Shown here: in pieces, positions 1 to 10,029 of the stretch
How positions within the stretch are numbered: position 1 is the stretch's first letter
Layout of the letters: every line of letters begins with the position of its first letter
Assembly: GCA_004352715.1 (NCBI GenBank)
Contig: SCFE01000018.1
Span: 2,472,601 to 2,508,924, forward strand
DNA from: Hofstenia miamia
Taxonomy: Eukaryota; Xenacoelomorpha; Acoela
DNA length: 36,324 bases
Direction: 5' to 3'
The notes under the pieces: model-generated
Database searches by the model: none
What the model was told of the DNA's origin: nothing
What the model saw: only the letters and a program-made list of their open reading frames with translations
Program-made: the position numbers and the translations under genes

Positions 1-979
1 ATATATTGTAAATATTAATAATAAATACCTTTAATTTATAAATAAATGTATTCATTGGAATCATTTCTTCTAGAAAGAACCTTCATAACCATATATATGC
101 ACAAACTTCTAAAGAATAAATGACTTTATATGATAGTTTTTAAGGATATTGAATTGATATTGAATTTCAAAGAATTAGATAAATTTAATGAATTTAACCA
201 AATGTAAATATTATAAATTAATTTTTACTTATATATTTAGATATATAAATCCTAATTAATTAGGTAAGAATGCAAGATTGCTTAAAATTTAAAAAATTAG
301 TAAAAACTACTTACAGTGATATGTGAGAATGGATGGACAAATGAACTTTTCCACCAGATGTAGAGTAATTGAAGTATCCAATTTTTAACATATGTTGCGC
401 TTTTCAAGTATACTTGTTTTCTTAGAAAATAATGTTAGCAAGGAAGTATCAGTTGAATAATTCACACAAGTTACACAATTTTAATAAATTTCATAACACA
501 TGTTACACTTTCAAAAACGATCCACGTACGCAAAATGTCTGCCGATCAGCCTTAAAAGATAGATTTTATAAAAAAATGCAAAAAATTGCTCAAAAACCTA
601 TTGGTACATAGTTAAAATGGGGGGTATAATTGAATACGGGTATGGCCGCAGTTTTTTTGACCCCTGGCCGCAAAAGCCTGAATTTCTAAAAAACGCCTTT
701 TTTCTTATCAAAATCAATAGAAAAGAGTAAAAAGTTATTGAAAACTGATTATTATTAGAAACCTACATATATACCACCCTGCTTTTCTTTACTACTTCAG
801 TATAATACTTCGATATTACTACTAATATATTAGATTTTTAATTAATTTTTCATTCAAAATAAATACAAATTCCAAACTAAATGTACAAATAAAAATTATG
901 GTTGACCAATCTATAAATTATGCTATTAAAAGATAAATTATACAACGGAATTTTCAAATTGTATGAGTAAAATTTTCGA
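1..979. other. AT-rich non-coding stretch
   Basis: No reading frame or recognisable repeat is seen. A small G/C-richer patch at about 620-680 contains two TGGCCGCA(A/G) motifs about 25 bases apart, which may be a fragment of an unidentified repeat. The last part may be the 3' tail of the minus-strand non-LTR element that follows. Confidence 0.5.
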
Positions 980-2510
980 CTTCTCACTCAGGGTATTCTT
1001 TAAGCATTTTTTTGTAATATTTGTGCACTATTGTATATCTTATGATAAACTGTTGTAAATAATTGCACCTCTGTTGAAAATGCTATTAGCCCCATGACGA
1101 TTCTTTATGATTGATGTTCTGATGTAAATGCTGTGTCGATAATTGTATTTCTTTTTATTGTTGAAAGCTGTTGGTGAAAAAGCAATATTTTTATGAATTA
1201 GAATATTATAAAAATACAGTATTGTAAGATAGGTAATGTAATTAATAGGTTTCATTATAGAACATAGAAATATGTTTAAAACGAGGGACTTTGGAAATTA
1301 TTTAAATAGACCAGTTTGTCACTTTTTTTTAGTTTTTTCCAGCGTGTAATGTGTTCATTATTACATAAAATGGCCCCATAACTAACAATTCCTTAAATTT
1401 TGCTTCTTGCAAAATTTATTAAGAAATTTTTAGAAATACAATCTGTTAAATGCTTTAATTGAGTATTCAACCTAGCAGTTCTAGCAATTTTCGTATCTAT
1501 TAGTCCTTTAAAGTTGAGAGATGTGTTGACTGGGACTCCAAGATACTTAGCTTCATAACAATTAAATATTTTGTGGTTCTTAATTTTTAAATTCAGACTA
1601 CTATTTATTTCTGATTTAGGTTGTAGCATTATAAATTTTAATTTTTCTAAATTTAGAGTGAGTTTGTTTTTGTTAAACCAAACATTTAGGCTGTCCAAAT
1701 CTTCATTTAAATTATTTAGCACTTAAGTTTTGTTTTTATTACTTATATAAATTGAAGTATCATCTGCATATTGCAACTATTGATTGCATTATTTATCTTA
1801 TTTATATATAAGGTGAACAATATAAATTCCAAGTATTGTACCTTGTAGAACACCATTGCTTACAATGGGAAGATCTGAAAAAGTATCTGATAATTTTACA
1901 CTTTGGCACCTGTTTTTTTAAAAAAACTTTGAATTGAATTTATTGAATCTGTTTAGTTGTAAACATTAAGGCATCTTGTGATGACAGTTTTCACGAATCC
2001 AAAATTGAGATGTATTTTTGAATTTGTTGTCGTCAAGATATTTCTGTATTTGTTTGTATATACTCTTCTCAAATATTTTAGCAAGAATATATGTGATAGA
2101 CAGTGGGCGATAGTTTAAAGGATCTATAATATTTTTCTTTTATAAAATCGACTGACAATAGCAAATTTCAAAATGGATGGAAAATTGGAATGACGAATGC
2201 AATTGTTTAAGATGAAAGTTAACAGTTTCAGAGTTCTTAAAAATACTATTTTATGTATGAAATTAGGCACTGAACTCGGGCCTTTTGATTTCCCGGTATT
2301 GATTTTTATTGAATCATTATAAGAAACATGTTCTCCTGAATACTTTCCCATGTTAATTTCATTTGCTATGTTTTTTCTGTTCTGTTATAAGTTTGCCGTC
2401 TAGTTCAATTTGATATATAATATTTTTACGATTTTTTTTGTATATGCTGTCGACATATTTCTATTTTTCAGTATCAGTTGTTAATTTGTCAAACATTTTG
2501 CTATTACCAC
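980..2510 (-). pseudogene. non-LTR retrotransposon relic: reverse transcriptase and C-terminal region
   Basis: This is a decayed reverse transcriptase of an APE-type non-LTR retrotransposon (CR1/L2/Jockey-like), read right to left. Seen in order on the minus strand: a linker with ELDGKLITEQK (about 2400); a KSKGPSSVPNFIHK block and LKFAIVSRFYKR (2351-2124); NYRPLS and AKIFEK (about 2115-2070); GVLQGTILG, equivalent to the usual GVPQGSVLG (1829-1854); the catalytic QYADDTSIY, whose YADD lies at 1759-1770; then LDSLNVWFNKNKLTLN and KYLGVPVNTSLNFKG in a 109-codon frame (1722-1393). A last open stretch (1255-1040) resembles the RT C-terminal tail. Several frameshifts and stops separate these blocks, so it is dead. 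The endonuclease domain is not seen and the element appears 5' truncated, as is common for this class. The clade assignment is inferred from motif style only. Confidence 0.88.
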
Positions 2511-2854
2511 TACTACTTCAACTACTAATATACAGTATATAATATTTGAAAAATCAACCATAAAGAAATATTATTCTGCTAAATGTATTTCGTTCTCACA
2601 TATTCCTGGAATAGCAAATGTCATTCATCGAAAATAACTGGGTTGGCATGAGTCTAATTTGGATCAGTATGCTGCGAATGTGAAATGCAGTGACAATGTT
2701 TTGTCCTTGTCACCCCTAGCAATTACAATTTAGTTGTTGTACAATTTATCAAATTTCACTGATCTATTTGTTGGGGATATTTCAAAATTATTTAGAAAAT
2801 ATTACATTGGTCAGAAGAAGACATAAAGAGTAAATATAGCCAAGCATATAAGAC

Positions 2855-3177
2855 CAAGCTTGTCAACTAGTCGAAACTTTTAAATTCAGCTCGCCTCGTT
2901 TTGATTTTGAGTATGTTTGGTTCGCCTCGAAAAGCACATTTTAATGAAGCTCGTTTTATCTTGATAACTTCCTTAAAAATATTAGAATTTTGCAAAGTGT
3001 TTGCACATACTTCTTCCAGTCATTTAATAAACATTTAATAATAAGACTATAAGAAACACAAAAAAACGTACATGTATATTGAATGAAACAATAAATTAGC
3101 GATGTTTAAAGAGGTTCAATTCGTACTCGATGTATATCGAATGCAGTGCTCAAGCACACGGCGCGTTGACAAATCTG
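2855..3177. mobile_element. short MITE-like repeat with GAGCTCG-type subterminal motifs, copy 1
   Basis: The left end CAAGCTTGTCAAC and the right end GTTGACAAATCTG form an imperfect inverted pair of about 13 bases. Next to them are AGCTCG/CGCCTCG subterminal motifs (TTCAGCTCGCCTCG, AATGAAGCTCGTTTT). The flanks TATAAGAC and TATAAACC match at 6 of 8 positions, consistent with a decayed 8-bp target duplication. A second copy in the same orientation lies near 32290-32615 and shares landmarks in the same order (TTCAGCTCG, AATGAAGCTCGTTT, ATTTAATAAACATTT, TGTGCTCAAGC, CGTTGACAA). It has no coding capacity, so it is a non-autonomous DNA transposon, possibly hAT-type. Confidence 0.65.
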
Positions 3178-4138
3178 TATAAACCAAATAAGACAGGAAA
3201 GCAAGGATGTATAACAAATGAGTTAAATATCAAAATAAGTATACGAAACACTTTCTCAAAATTCAATAGAAGATTTTGGTAAACAAAAATAAGTTTTTTC
3301 ATTGAAATCAGCACAGTAAACTTGTGGATGTACCGTAGGCTTGGGCCTAGAGAGTCCAGCCCTTCCTGGAGAAGATGTGAGCTTCTCCTGTAAATGATTG
3401 CATTTGGCTACTAAATATCATTGAATGTGCATTTTCACAAATTTCACCAATGAAGGCAAAAATTTTCTAAATTTTTTTAAATTTTTGCATTGAGTAAGCT
3501 TAAATTGCTCAGAGATTTTTTTAACTTCATAACATCTCAAAAATCAGAGTGCACAATGTAAATGAGGTGTCTCCTCTTTTTAAAAATACAACTGCTTATA
3601 TTTTAATATTTTTCTTGTTGTTGCCATTCATATTATTGTAATATTGTATTATAACTAACAACAATTTATCAATGTTTTTAATCTCGAGATATTTTATTAT
3701 TAACTGGGCATAGCAAAGTTTTATTGCCAATTATGCGCTGAAATCGATGTTTGCAATTAACCGTTTGCATCTAAACAAACATTAAAAAAGGAAACTACAC
3801 CAAGAACATTTATATTCTGCTACTCTTTTATCCAAATATTCCATAAAAATTAATTCTATATGAAGATGGAATTTGTGTTTAATACAATTTGTATATGTAT
3901 TTTTACACCTTCTACAAAATTACAAGAGTTTCACTAAAAAATTTTGACAAGTTTGTACACGAATTTCATTTAAAATGTTGTTAAATTCTTTTATTACAAC
4001 AATTTATGTAATGTTTTAAGGAAAAAATGTTGGTATTTAGTCACTATAATAATAATACTATTTTTTGTAGCCAGCCGCCTCTTAAAATATTGCAACCTTC
4101 TACTGAGTATTGCGCCTTACGGCCAAGGTATCATATAT
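3178..4138. other. non-coding stretch
   Basis: AT-rich sequence without a gene-like frame. The G/C-richer patches at about 3340-3400 and 4070-4125 (GTAGCCAGCCGCCTC, TTACGGCCAAGG) may be remnants of unidentified repeats. Nothing else is recognisable. Confidence 0.45.
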
Positions 4139-4642
4139 TAGAGATGAGTGCAGTACAGGTTTTGAAAAATTATTTCTACCACTGAGGAAAAAACTTAAAC
4201 GCTAACCACCGCAATATCCGTTTTTTACTGCAAACCACCGCAATAAGTAAAATTATTACCGCGGTATACCGCAACAATGGCGATTTTCATCTTCGTAAGA
4301 AATGATAGATAATTCTCGATTGTTTTTTTAGTGTTATAGATCATTCGTTGAAAAGATTAAATACAATTTTTTAGGTATTTTGTCATTTCGTTCAATTTTA
4401 TTAGAGTAGTATATAATTTTCCATGAAGTGTGGAAACATTACTTTAGTAATTTGTATGTGAAATCTCTTAGTCTTGCTTCAGAAACAGTTTTTTTGAGAG
4501 ATACTTGGAGACTTTAAATCTCAACACAAAACACGTTATCTGTATAAATTTTATGAAACCACAAGTTATTTTAATTCTACCGCTAACCACCGCAATTGTG
4601 TAAATTGCAACCGCGATGGTATTACCGCACCGCACTCATCTA
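4139..4642. mobile_element. hAT-type MITE with terminal inverted repeats and target-site duplication
   Basis: The left terminus TAGAGATGAGTGCAGTAC and the reverse complement of the right terminus, TAGATGAGTGCGGTGC, are inverted repeats differing by a 2-base indel and two substitutions. The element is about 504 bp with no ORF. It is bounded by the direct repeat TATCATATAT at 4129-4138 and 4643-4652, which contains an 8-bp duplication of the size hAT transposases make. Both ends carry repeated ACCGCAA/CACCGC motifs (about 4200-4272 and 4580-4635), typical of hAT subterminal transposase-binding arrays. It must have been mobilised in trans. Confidence 0.82.
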
Positions 4643-4652
4643 TATCATATAT

Positions 4653-6033
4653 GTCACGTTTTATAAGTTCTTCCTACCACCATCACTAATTTAGTAACGT
4701 AAGTATTGCGACAACAAATTATTTCCAGGATTGTAATCGGCCTTTTTATCAATTAGGGAACATATCACTTCTTATGTATTCAATTACTAAAATTCCCCGG
4801 CAACTTACATCAACACAAAGTAAGTGGATTTTTATAAAAGCTCTTTGCTTGTAACAAACAAAATTTAGATGTTAGAAGTATTGCACCATCCAACAATGCA
4901 GGGCTGATTAAGCTTAAAGAGTATAAGTTTTCAAGTGAATTCTTTCTTGTATTTCAAATACCAATTAAAATATTATAGGCACAAGCCCGGCCCGATCCAA
5001 TTTTGGGCCCACCCCAATTCCAACTCTGCCCATTATGGAACACTTAAAAGAAATACTTGCTAATTACTTTTTTCTCTTTGCTATACATAATTTGTGATGT
5101 TGATTGATTTGTAAATATTACATTATTCAAGATATTTTTGAATGGATTTGATGCATAATCTGTGTTAAAATTTATATTCATTTTTCGGTTTATGAAATTT
5201 TTGTGTTCCCTCATCTTACTTTTAAACTTTATGGAATTGATTTCTAAAACTGGTGTTGTTATGAAAATTTAGTCAAATAAAATATGTTCCACTTCAGTAT
5301 GAACTGGATCGGAGTCTATCAGCGTCTGCTTATGCTGAACTTAGGCTTTATAAGGAAATGAGGTTTTGTTTAGGCCTAAATTGGCAACACTGTTAACATT
5401 TGAGAACATGTAAAATAATTTCAATCAATTTATTGAATTTGATTAGTTTTAACTAAAACTGCTTAAAATTCAAAATCAATTATAAAGTTGCTTCTTGATT
5501 GTAAGTAATGATTTGTTGTATTCCTTAGATATAAATTTATGTTTTATCAGTCACAAATTCAAGGTCAAGCATTATAATACAATCTATTTTAAGGAAATCA
5601 GAGGAATTATTTCGATAAACTTTTCAATTATAGGCTATTTATAATTTACGCCAAGTATTCTAAATCCAATAATCAAAGATCAAAGGCAAATCGCTCGTAT
5701 GTAGTCATAGACTAATTTATTTAACAACAATAACGGATTTCTGATGATGGTGTTAGATTGCAATGCTTATTAAGTACAATGCATTTTTTATTACGTAAAT
5801 TACCGAATATGTGAGATAATAAAATGGTTAGGTAGAGAAATTTTTGCATGTCGGCAAGGCTTGGTAAAAGTTTAGCTTTGAAATGTAGAATTTTGCTAAT
5901 GCTAAGAAAAAGCCTTTGGTTGCACACGGAATTATTAAAAGGTATATTATAATATGGTGATTTTCTAATTATATTTGAATATTTTTTAACATTGTCAATG
6001 GCGATGTCATTCAACTAGTGTATGCTGGTAAGT
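4653..6033. other. non-coding stretch before the first Penelope-like fragment
   Basis: Mostly featureless AT-rich DNA. At 4985-5020 there is a G/C-rich patch (GCCCGGCCCGATCC, then TTTTGGGCCCACCCC) whose reverse complement resembles the GGATCGGGTCGGGC motif near 33630. A 97-codon frame on the minus strand (6014-5721) abuts the TA tract. It resembles nothing I recognise and I do not call it a gene. Confidence 0.45.

Positions 6034-6057
<24 letters not shown>
6034..6057. repeat. (TA)n microsatellite at the 5' edge of Penelope-like fragment 1
   Basis: About 12 uninterrupted TA units. Recognisable Penelope-like protein sequence begins six bases beyond the tract. Confidence 0.95.
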
Positions 6058-6062
<5 letters not shown>

Positions 6063-6064
<2 letters not shown>

Positions 6065-6656
6065 GGATTTAATCGAAAAGACTTTTATAAACTTAAGAAA
6101 ACCACCAATTTATTACAAACGTTATGTTGATGATATTTTTTGTTTGATGGAAAACGATGATCATGCATCAATGTTTCTTTCTTACATTAATTCGCAATTA
6201 AGTGAAATTCAATTTACTTGTGAATATGAAAAAGAAGATTCAATACATTTTTTAGATGCAACATTGAAGAAAACATCAACGGGATTTGAAATATCTGCTT
6301 TTAGAAAACCTACTAACTGCGGATTATATATATACCATTTCAATCATACTGTGATAATAAATATAAACATTCAATTCCGAAAAAACTTGTTTAGAAGAGC
6401 TGTTTTATTATCATCTAACTACAATGTACTTACAATGGCTTTTGATAAAATATTTGAAAATCTAAGATCTAATGGGTATCCTGAAAAATTATTGCAAAAA
6501 ACATCAAAAGAAGCTCTAACATCTTCTTCATTAAAATACAATTCGCAAGAACACAAAGATAATATATTTTGGAAACTACCTTTTATTAAACCTCACGAAT
6601 CACGTCTTAAGAAATCTATATATAATTTAAATAGNAAGTACCGAAAGTACTCTTAA
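6063..6656 (+). pseudogene. Penelope-like element reverse transcriptase fragment (PLE 1)
   Basis: An open frame of about 198 codons (with one ambiguous base at 6635) encodes the palm and downstream part of a Penelope-like reverse transcriptase. Counting from the ATG at 6018, homology starts at M16 (MDLIEKTF). Next come YYKRYVDDIF with catalytic YVDD at 36-39, the IQFTCEYEKED and HFLD block (64-80), FRKPTNCGLYI (96-105), NGYPEKLL (152-159) and FWKLPF (184-189). These blocks, in this order, are diagnostic of Penelope-like rather than LINE or LTR reverse transcriptases. The YIYIYIY residues before M16 are only translated TA repeat, so the ATG at 6018 is not a real start. The fingers, the MGSPLG motif and the GIY-YIG endonuclease are missing. 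It is therefore a dead internal slab, although the frame itself is unbroken and so fairly young. Confidence 0.92.
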
Positions 6657-6682
6657 TTAAAATTTTCATTGTTTCTTCATAA

Positions 6683-6683
6683 A

Positions 6684-6715
<32 letters not shown>
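6683..6715. repeat. (TA)n microsatellite at the 3' edge of Penelope-like fragment 1
   Basis: A TA tract with one TACA interruption, starting about 25 bases after the stop of the RT fragment. Together with the tract at 6034-6057 it encloses the fragment. Confidence 0.93.
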
Positions 6716-6718
<3 letters not shown>

Positions 6719-9089
6719 GTACAAATAAAATTTCAAAAAATCATAATCACGAATATGAAAATAGCCCTAGGCAACCTACATTTAAGTTGTCTTTAAAAAA
6801 GGCTGAATGAAATTATGGAAACCTAGAGTTTTCACGATTAATATTTTCTATTATTTCCTTGCTTTCTCCATTTTTACAAATAGAACGTTTCTCAATAGAA
6901 ATAAACAATTGCAGCTTGCTGTAATTAAATAAATATCTCTTGGTAGTTCATTTCTCGAATTTTAATAGGATGATGAATTTGAACTGAGAATGATTTAATA
7001 AAGTTTTGTTTAAAAACTAAATGAATCTATTTTGTAGATTCCTAAAGTGACATAAAACCACTCCTTGAATTATATGCAATAAGGCATCGAATTCATTTTA
7101 AATGCAGCTATGCGACTTTACCTTATAATCCTTGAAATAATCTATAATTATGTCAAAAAATTTGTTAAATTCATGTATATTATTCGATTTGATTTTGTGG
7201 GAAACTGAATATAATTTTTTATTGCATCGAATTTGTAATCCATAGTCGTAAATAGTTTCAACACAATTGCGCACAAATGGTTGTTCATTTTGGCTAGAAT
7301 GGGCATCACTGAAACTTTTTTATGCGCATGCAGGTTCAAATTTTGATTTTTAGGGTCTTGTTTCTTATTTATTTGAGTCAATTAATTGTGTCAATATCTT
7401 TACCCAAAAAATTTTACAGGCATTTTTTATTGAAATTTTAATTGTCTCATATTTAGCTTGTTAATTACCCATTATGCGTTTTGTTGTTACAAGTTTTTGT
7501 AACGCAAGGGGAAGAAAGGTATTGTGAACTTATAAGAAATTGCTGACGTCAGCAAAATATATGCTTACAATATTCAATATCGCGATGAGTATTTAAAGTT
7601 TTAATTGAAAAGATTTCAAACCGATTGGATCATAATTAAGGCAGAGGTGCAATTTCCACTCCCTCAATAAAAGACGAATGTGAACAGCCCAATCCGAATA
7701 GGTTTAACACATTAGGTACAATAGGTGCTTCTGCATTGACAAGCTTAGAATTACTTCACATTAAGTACATGGCAACATAAGCAACATTAACTAAGCAATG
7801 GACATTGTTCTTTTACTTTTGTTTCTTGATTGCCAAAATTTAGCTGTACATTAATTCTTATTACGTTCATAAATATATAATCACAAATAGTTTAAATATG
7901 CATAAAGTATCATCTGTAGTAATGAAGAAAAGGAAAACAATGAATCTTTTTATTGATAAATATCTGCGTCAAATTGGAATTCCCTAAGCGCATTGAGCAA
8001 CAATACTCAGATTAAAATATTTTATAGGAAGCATTTGTTTCAAAATAAATTTCGATTTTTGAAAATTGAAATTTATATAATATATGAAAGCTAACGCAAA
8101 TTTATGCTAATACATAAAAAAGTGGAAACCGTAGTGATACAAAATCTTACACTAAAATATGTTTTAGAAAGAATTACATAAATGTCAGCTACGTCAGTAA
8201 ACGTAATACATCCATATTTTTTTAATTCTTTACTCCAGGTAGAAACCTTTTATTTTAGGTTGATCTTTAAATTTTTTGAAATATTTATATTTGGGTCTAT
8301 TTTAAGATCGATGTTAAATGCATTCCATAACAAAAGTAGAAGCACTAAATGTAAACAATTATTTTTTTATTCACAGCCAGACAATTTGCAGTGTAATTTA
8401 CTAAAATGGGGCATTAACCGACCTAACTCACAACATGTAATAAGCTATTTTAGGAATTAAATGCAAAGAATTAGTAAATTAAATCTTTTTCTTTACAATT
8501 GATGAAACATTTTGCTTTATTTGATATTGTGTAAAAGTAATATTAACAAAATGGGGCCATTCTCACGAAACAAAAAAATGTCTACATTTTAAAACCAATT
8601 ATTTGACAACAATTAAACAAAAGATTAGTGAGGTTGAATGGTAATGATACGTATTTAAGTTTCTAAAAACCTTTGACTAGAAATTTTTTTACCTATTCTT
8701 TAAATTGCCATTTTATTCGTACTTGTTTAAAGGCAAGTGCAATGGTTGTGAGGGCTCAGAGGTAGAAGAAATTGGAAATGCTCCTTATATTCAAAAGCTG
8801 AACAAATTTTGAAGTAAATTTTTGCTAACTGTATTTTTTTTACTAAATGCATCGAAGCATTATCAAGCTCTCCAAAACATTTTATGACGTTTTGCATAAA
8901 AGAGCATAAAAAAGACTTACTTTTGAGGTTGCTCACTCAGAATATGTTATACTAAATTCAATTCATTGCATACTCCTGAGTAGATCGTAGCAGACTCGGT
9001 ATTAAAAATCTAAGGATTTTCTTAAATGGTCAACCTCTTTTTACAAGCACATACAACAAGATTAATTTACTTTGTTCCAATACTCTAAG
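6716..9089. other. long stretch without a recognisable gene
   Basis: AT-rich DNA with scattered short open frames (for example 7381-7148 on the minus strand, 8182-8460 on the plus strand, and 8936-8727 on the minus strand). None shows a motif, a codon pattern or an intron context that I can support. No inverted or tandem repeat was noticed. Confidence 0.45.
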
Positions 9090-9427
9090 TAAACTAAGGA
9101 TACCTTGACGTCCTTCGTTTTTAAAATTTCTAAAATTGAACAAAATAGGAATTGTTTGTGCTTGGGAAACATGGCTTGACTATACTATACCAAATAATAA
9201 GTTTTTCATTCTTTAAGCTTTATCATTATTACCCGTTCTGATCGTCCTTTTGATAAACGTGGTGGTGTGCTCATTGCAATGAAATTGCATTAAATTTCTT
9301 TGAAAACAATATTTATTGGAAATTACAATTTTGTTTAGGCTGTATTACTCACTTCACAAAACACTTCCGTTAGCGATTTTTTGTGTATATAATCCACAAA
9401 AGAACAGTCATTATAGATTCCAATTAA

Positions 9428-9450
<23 letters not shown>
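9090..9450 (+). pseudogene. non-LTR retrotransposon endonuclease fragment (APE type)
   Basis: Pieces of an apurinic/apyrimidinic-type endonuclease, the domain that nicks target DNA for non-LTR retrotransposition, are visible in different frames. IGIVCAWETWLD (about 9148-9180) matches the usual I-x-C-I-(S/T)-E-T-W-L block with its catalytic Glu. RSDRPFDKRGGVLIAMK (about 9234-9284) matches the R-x-DR-x-x-x-GGG-V-x-I block. AIFCVYNPQKN (about 9375-9410) matches the V-x-Y-RPP block. At least two frameshifts interrupt them. Homology stops at the (TA)n tract beginning at about 9430, and no reverse transcriptase follows after the gap. It is a truncated relic. Confidence 0.78.
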
Positions 9451-9460
<10 letters not shown>

Positions 9461-9614
9461 NNNNNNNNNNNNNNNNNNNNNNNNNNNNNNNNNNNNNNNN
9501 NNNNNNNNNNNNNNNNNNNNNNNNNNNNNNNNNNNNNNNNNNNNNNNNNNNNNNNNNNNNNNNNNNNNNNNNNNNNNNNNNNNNNNNNNNNNNNNNNNNN
9601 NNNNNNNNNNNNNN

Positions 9615-9648
<34 letters not shown>

Positions 9649-9653
9649 TGGAC
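9431..9653. repeat. (TA)n microsatellite containing an assembly gap
   Basis: TA repeats on both sides of 154 Ns (9461-9614). The true tract length is unknown. Reading frames through it (YIYIYI plus unknown residues) are artefacts. Confidence 0.95.
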
Positions 9654-10029
9654 CAAAATACAAAATTTTCGAAATTGCTTTCACTCCCATTACGACCTTG
9701 TTACAAATGCTTAATACAGTCGGTGATTGAATTTTGAGGAGTATTGTATCAATGAAGAGATAGCGCTCAAGTAATATGTATGATTCCTCTGAGTGATATT
9801 TTCCTATTTTCAAATTCACTCTTAAAATTTAACATCAAAATAGTTGCCTATAATCTAACAAATCTGTTATGTATTTGGCTTTTGCCTGATTATGTAAAAG
9901 ACAGAAAATCATTTGAATTACGAAAAATGAGTATATTTCAGAAATATTCAAACTACGCTATAGATACTACTTCATTATCTAAGAACATATCATACACACA
10001 CAACTGTAATTCTTAACAACAGGTTAATT
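9654..10029. other. non-coding stretch between gap and transposase-like relic
   Basis: There is a 78-codon plus-strand frame at 9780-10016 with no recognisable motif. It could be residual coding sequence of the same non-LTR element, but I see no block that proves it. Confidence 0.35.

Noticed and set aside
5740-5750. CTGATGA in TTCTGATGATGGTG as a second hammerhead core
   Set aside because: No GAAA partner or GUC cleavage site at a suitable distance. The CTGATGA at about 28237 and the CTGATGAGGTC on the minus strand at about 26430 fail for the same reason.
5721-6014. 97-codon minus-strand frame next to the first PLE tract
   Set aside because: No recognisable motif and AT-driven composition; its position beside the TA tract is the only point of interest.
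6018-6062. ATG at 6018 as the start of the Penelope-like protein
   Set aside because: The first 15 codons are mostly translated TA repeat; homology begins at 6063.
9316-9819. Overlapping reading frames on both strands composed of YIYIYI and unknown residues
   Set aside because: They are translations of TA repeats and Ns. The same applies to the frames at 15346-16069, 20992-21429 and 35474-35853.
9780-10016. 78-codon frame with DYVKDRKSFELRK, resembling the YLxxRxQxV block of non-LTR RTs
   Set aside because: The neighbouring RT blocks are missing and the similarity is a few residues only.
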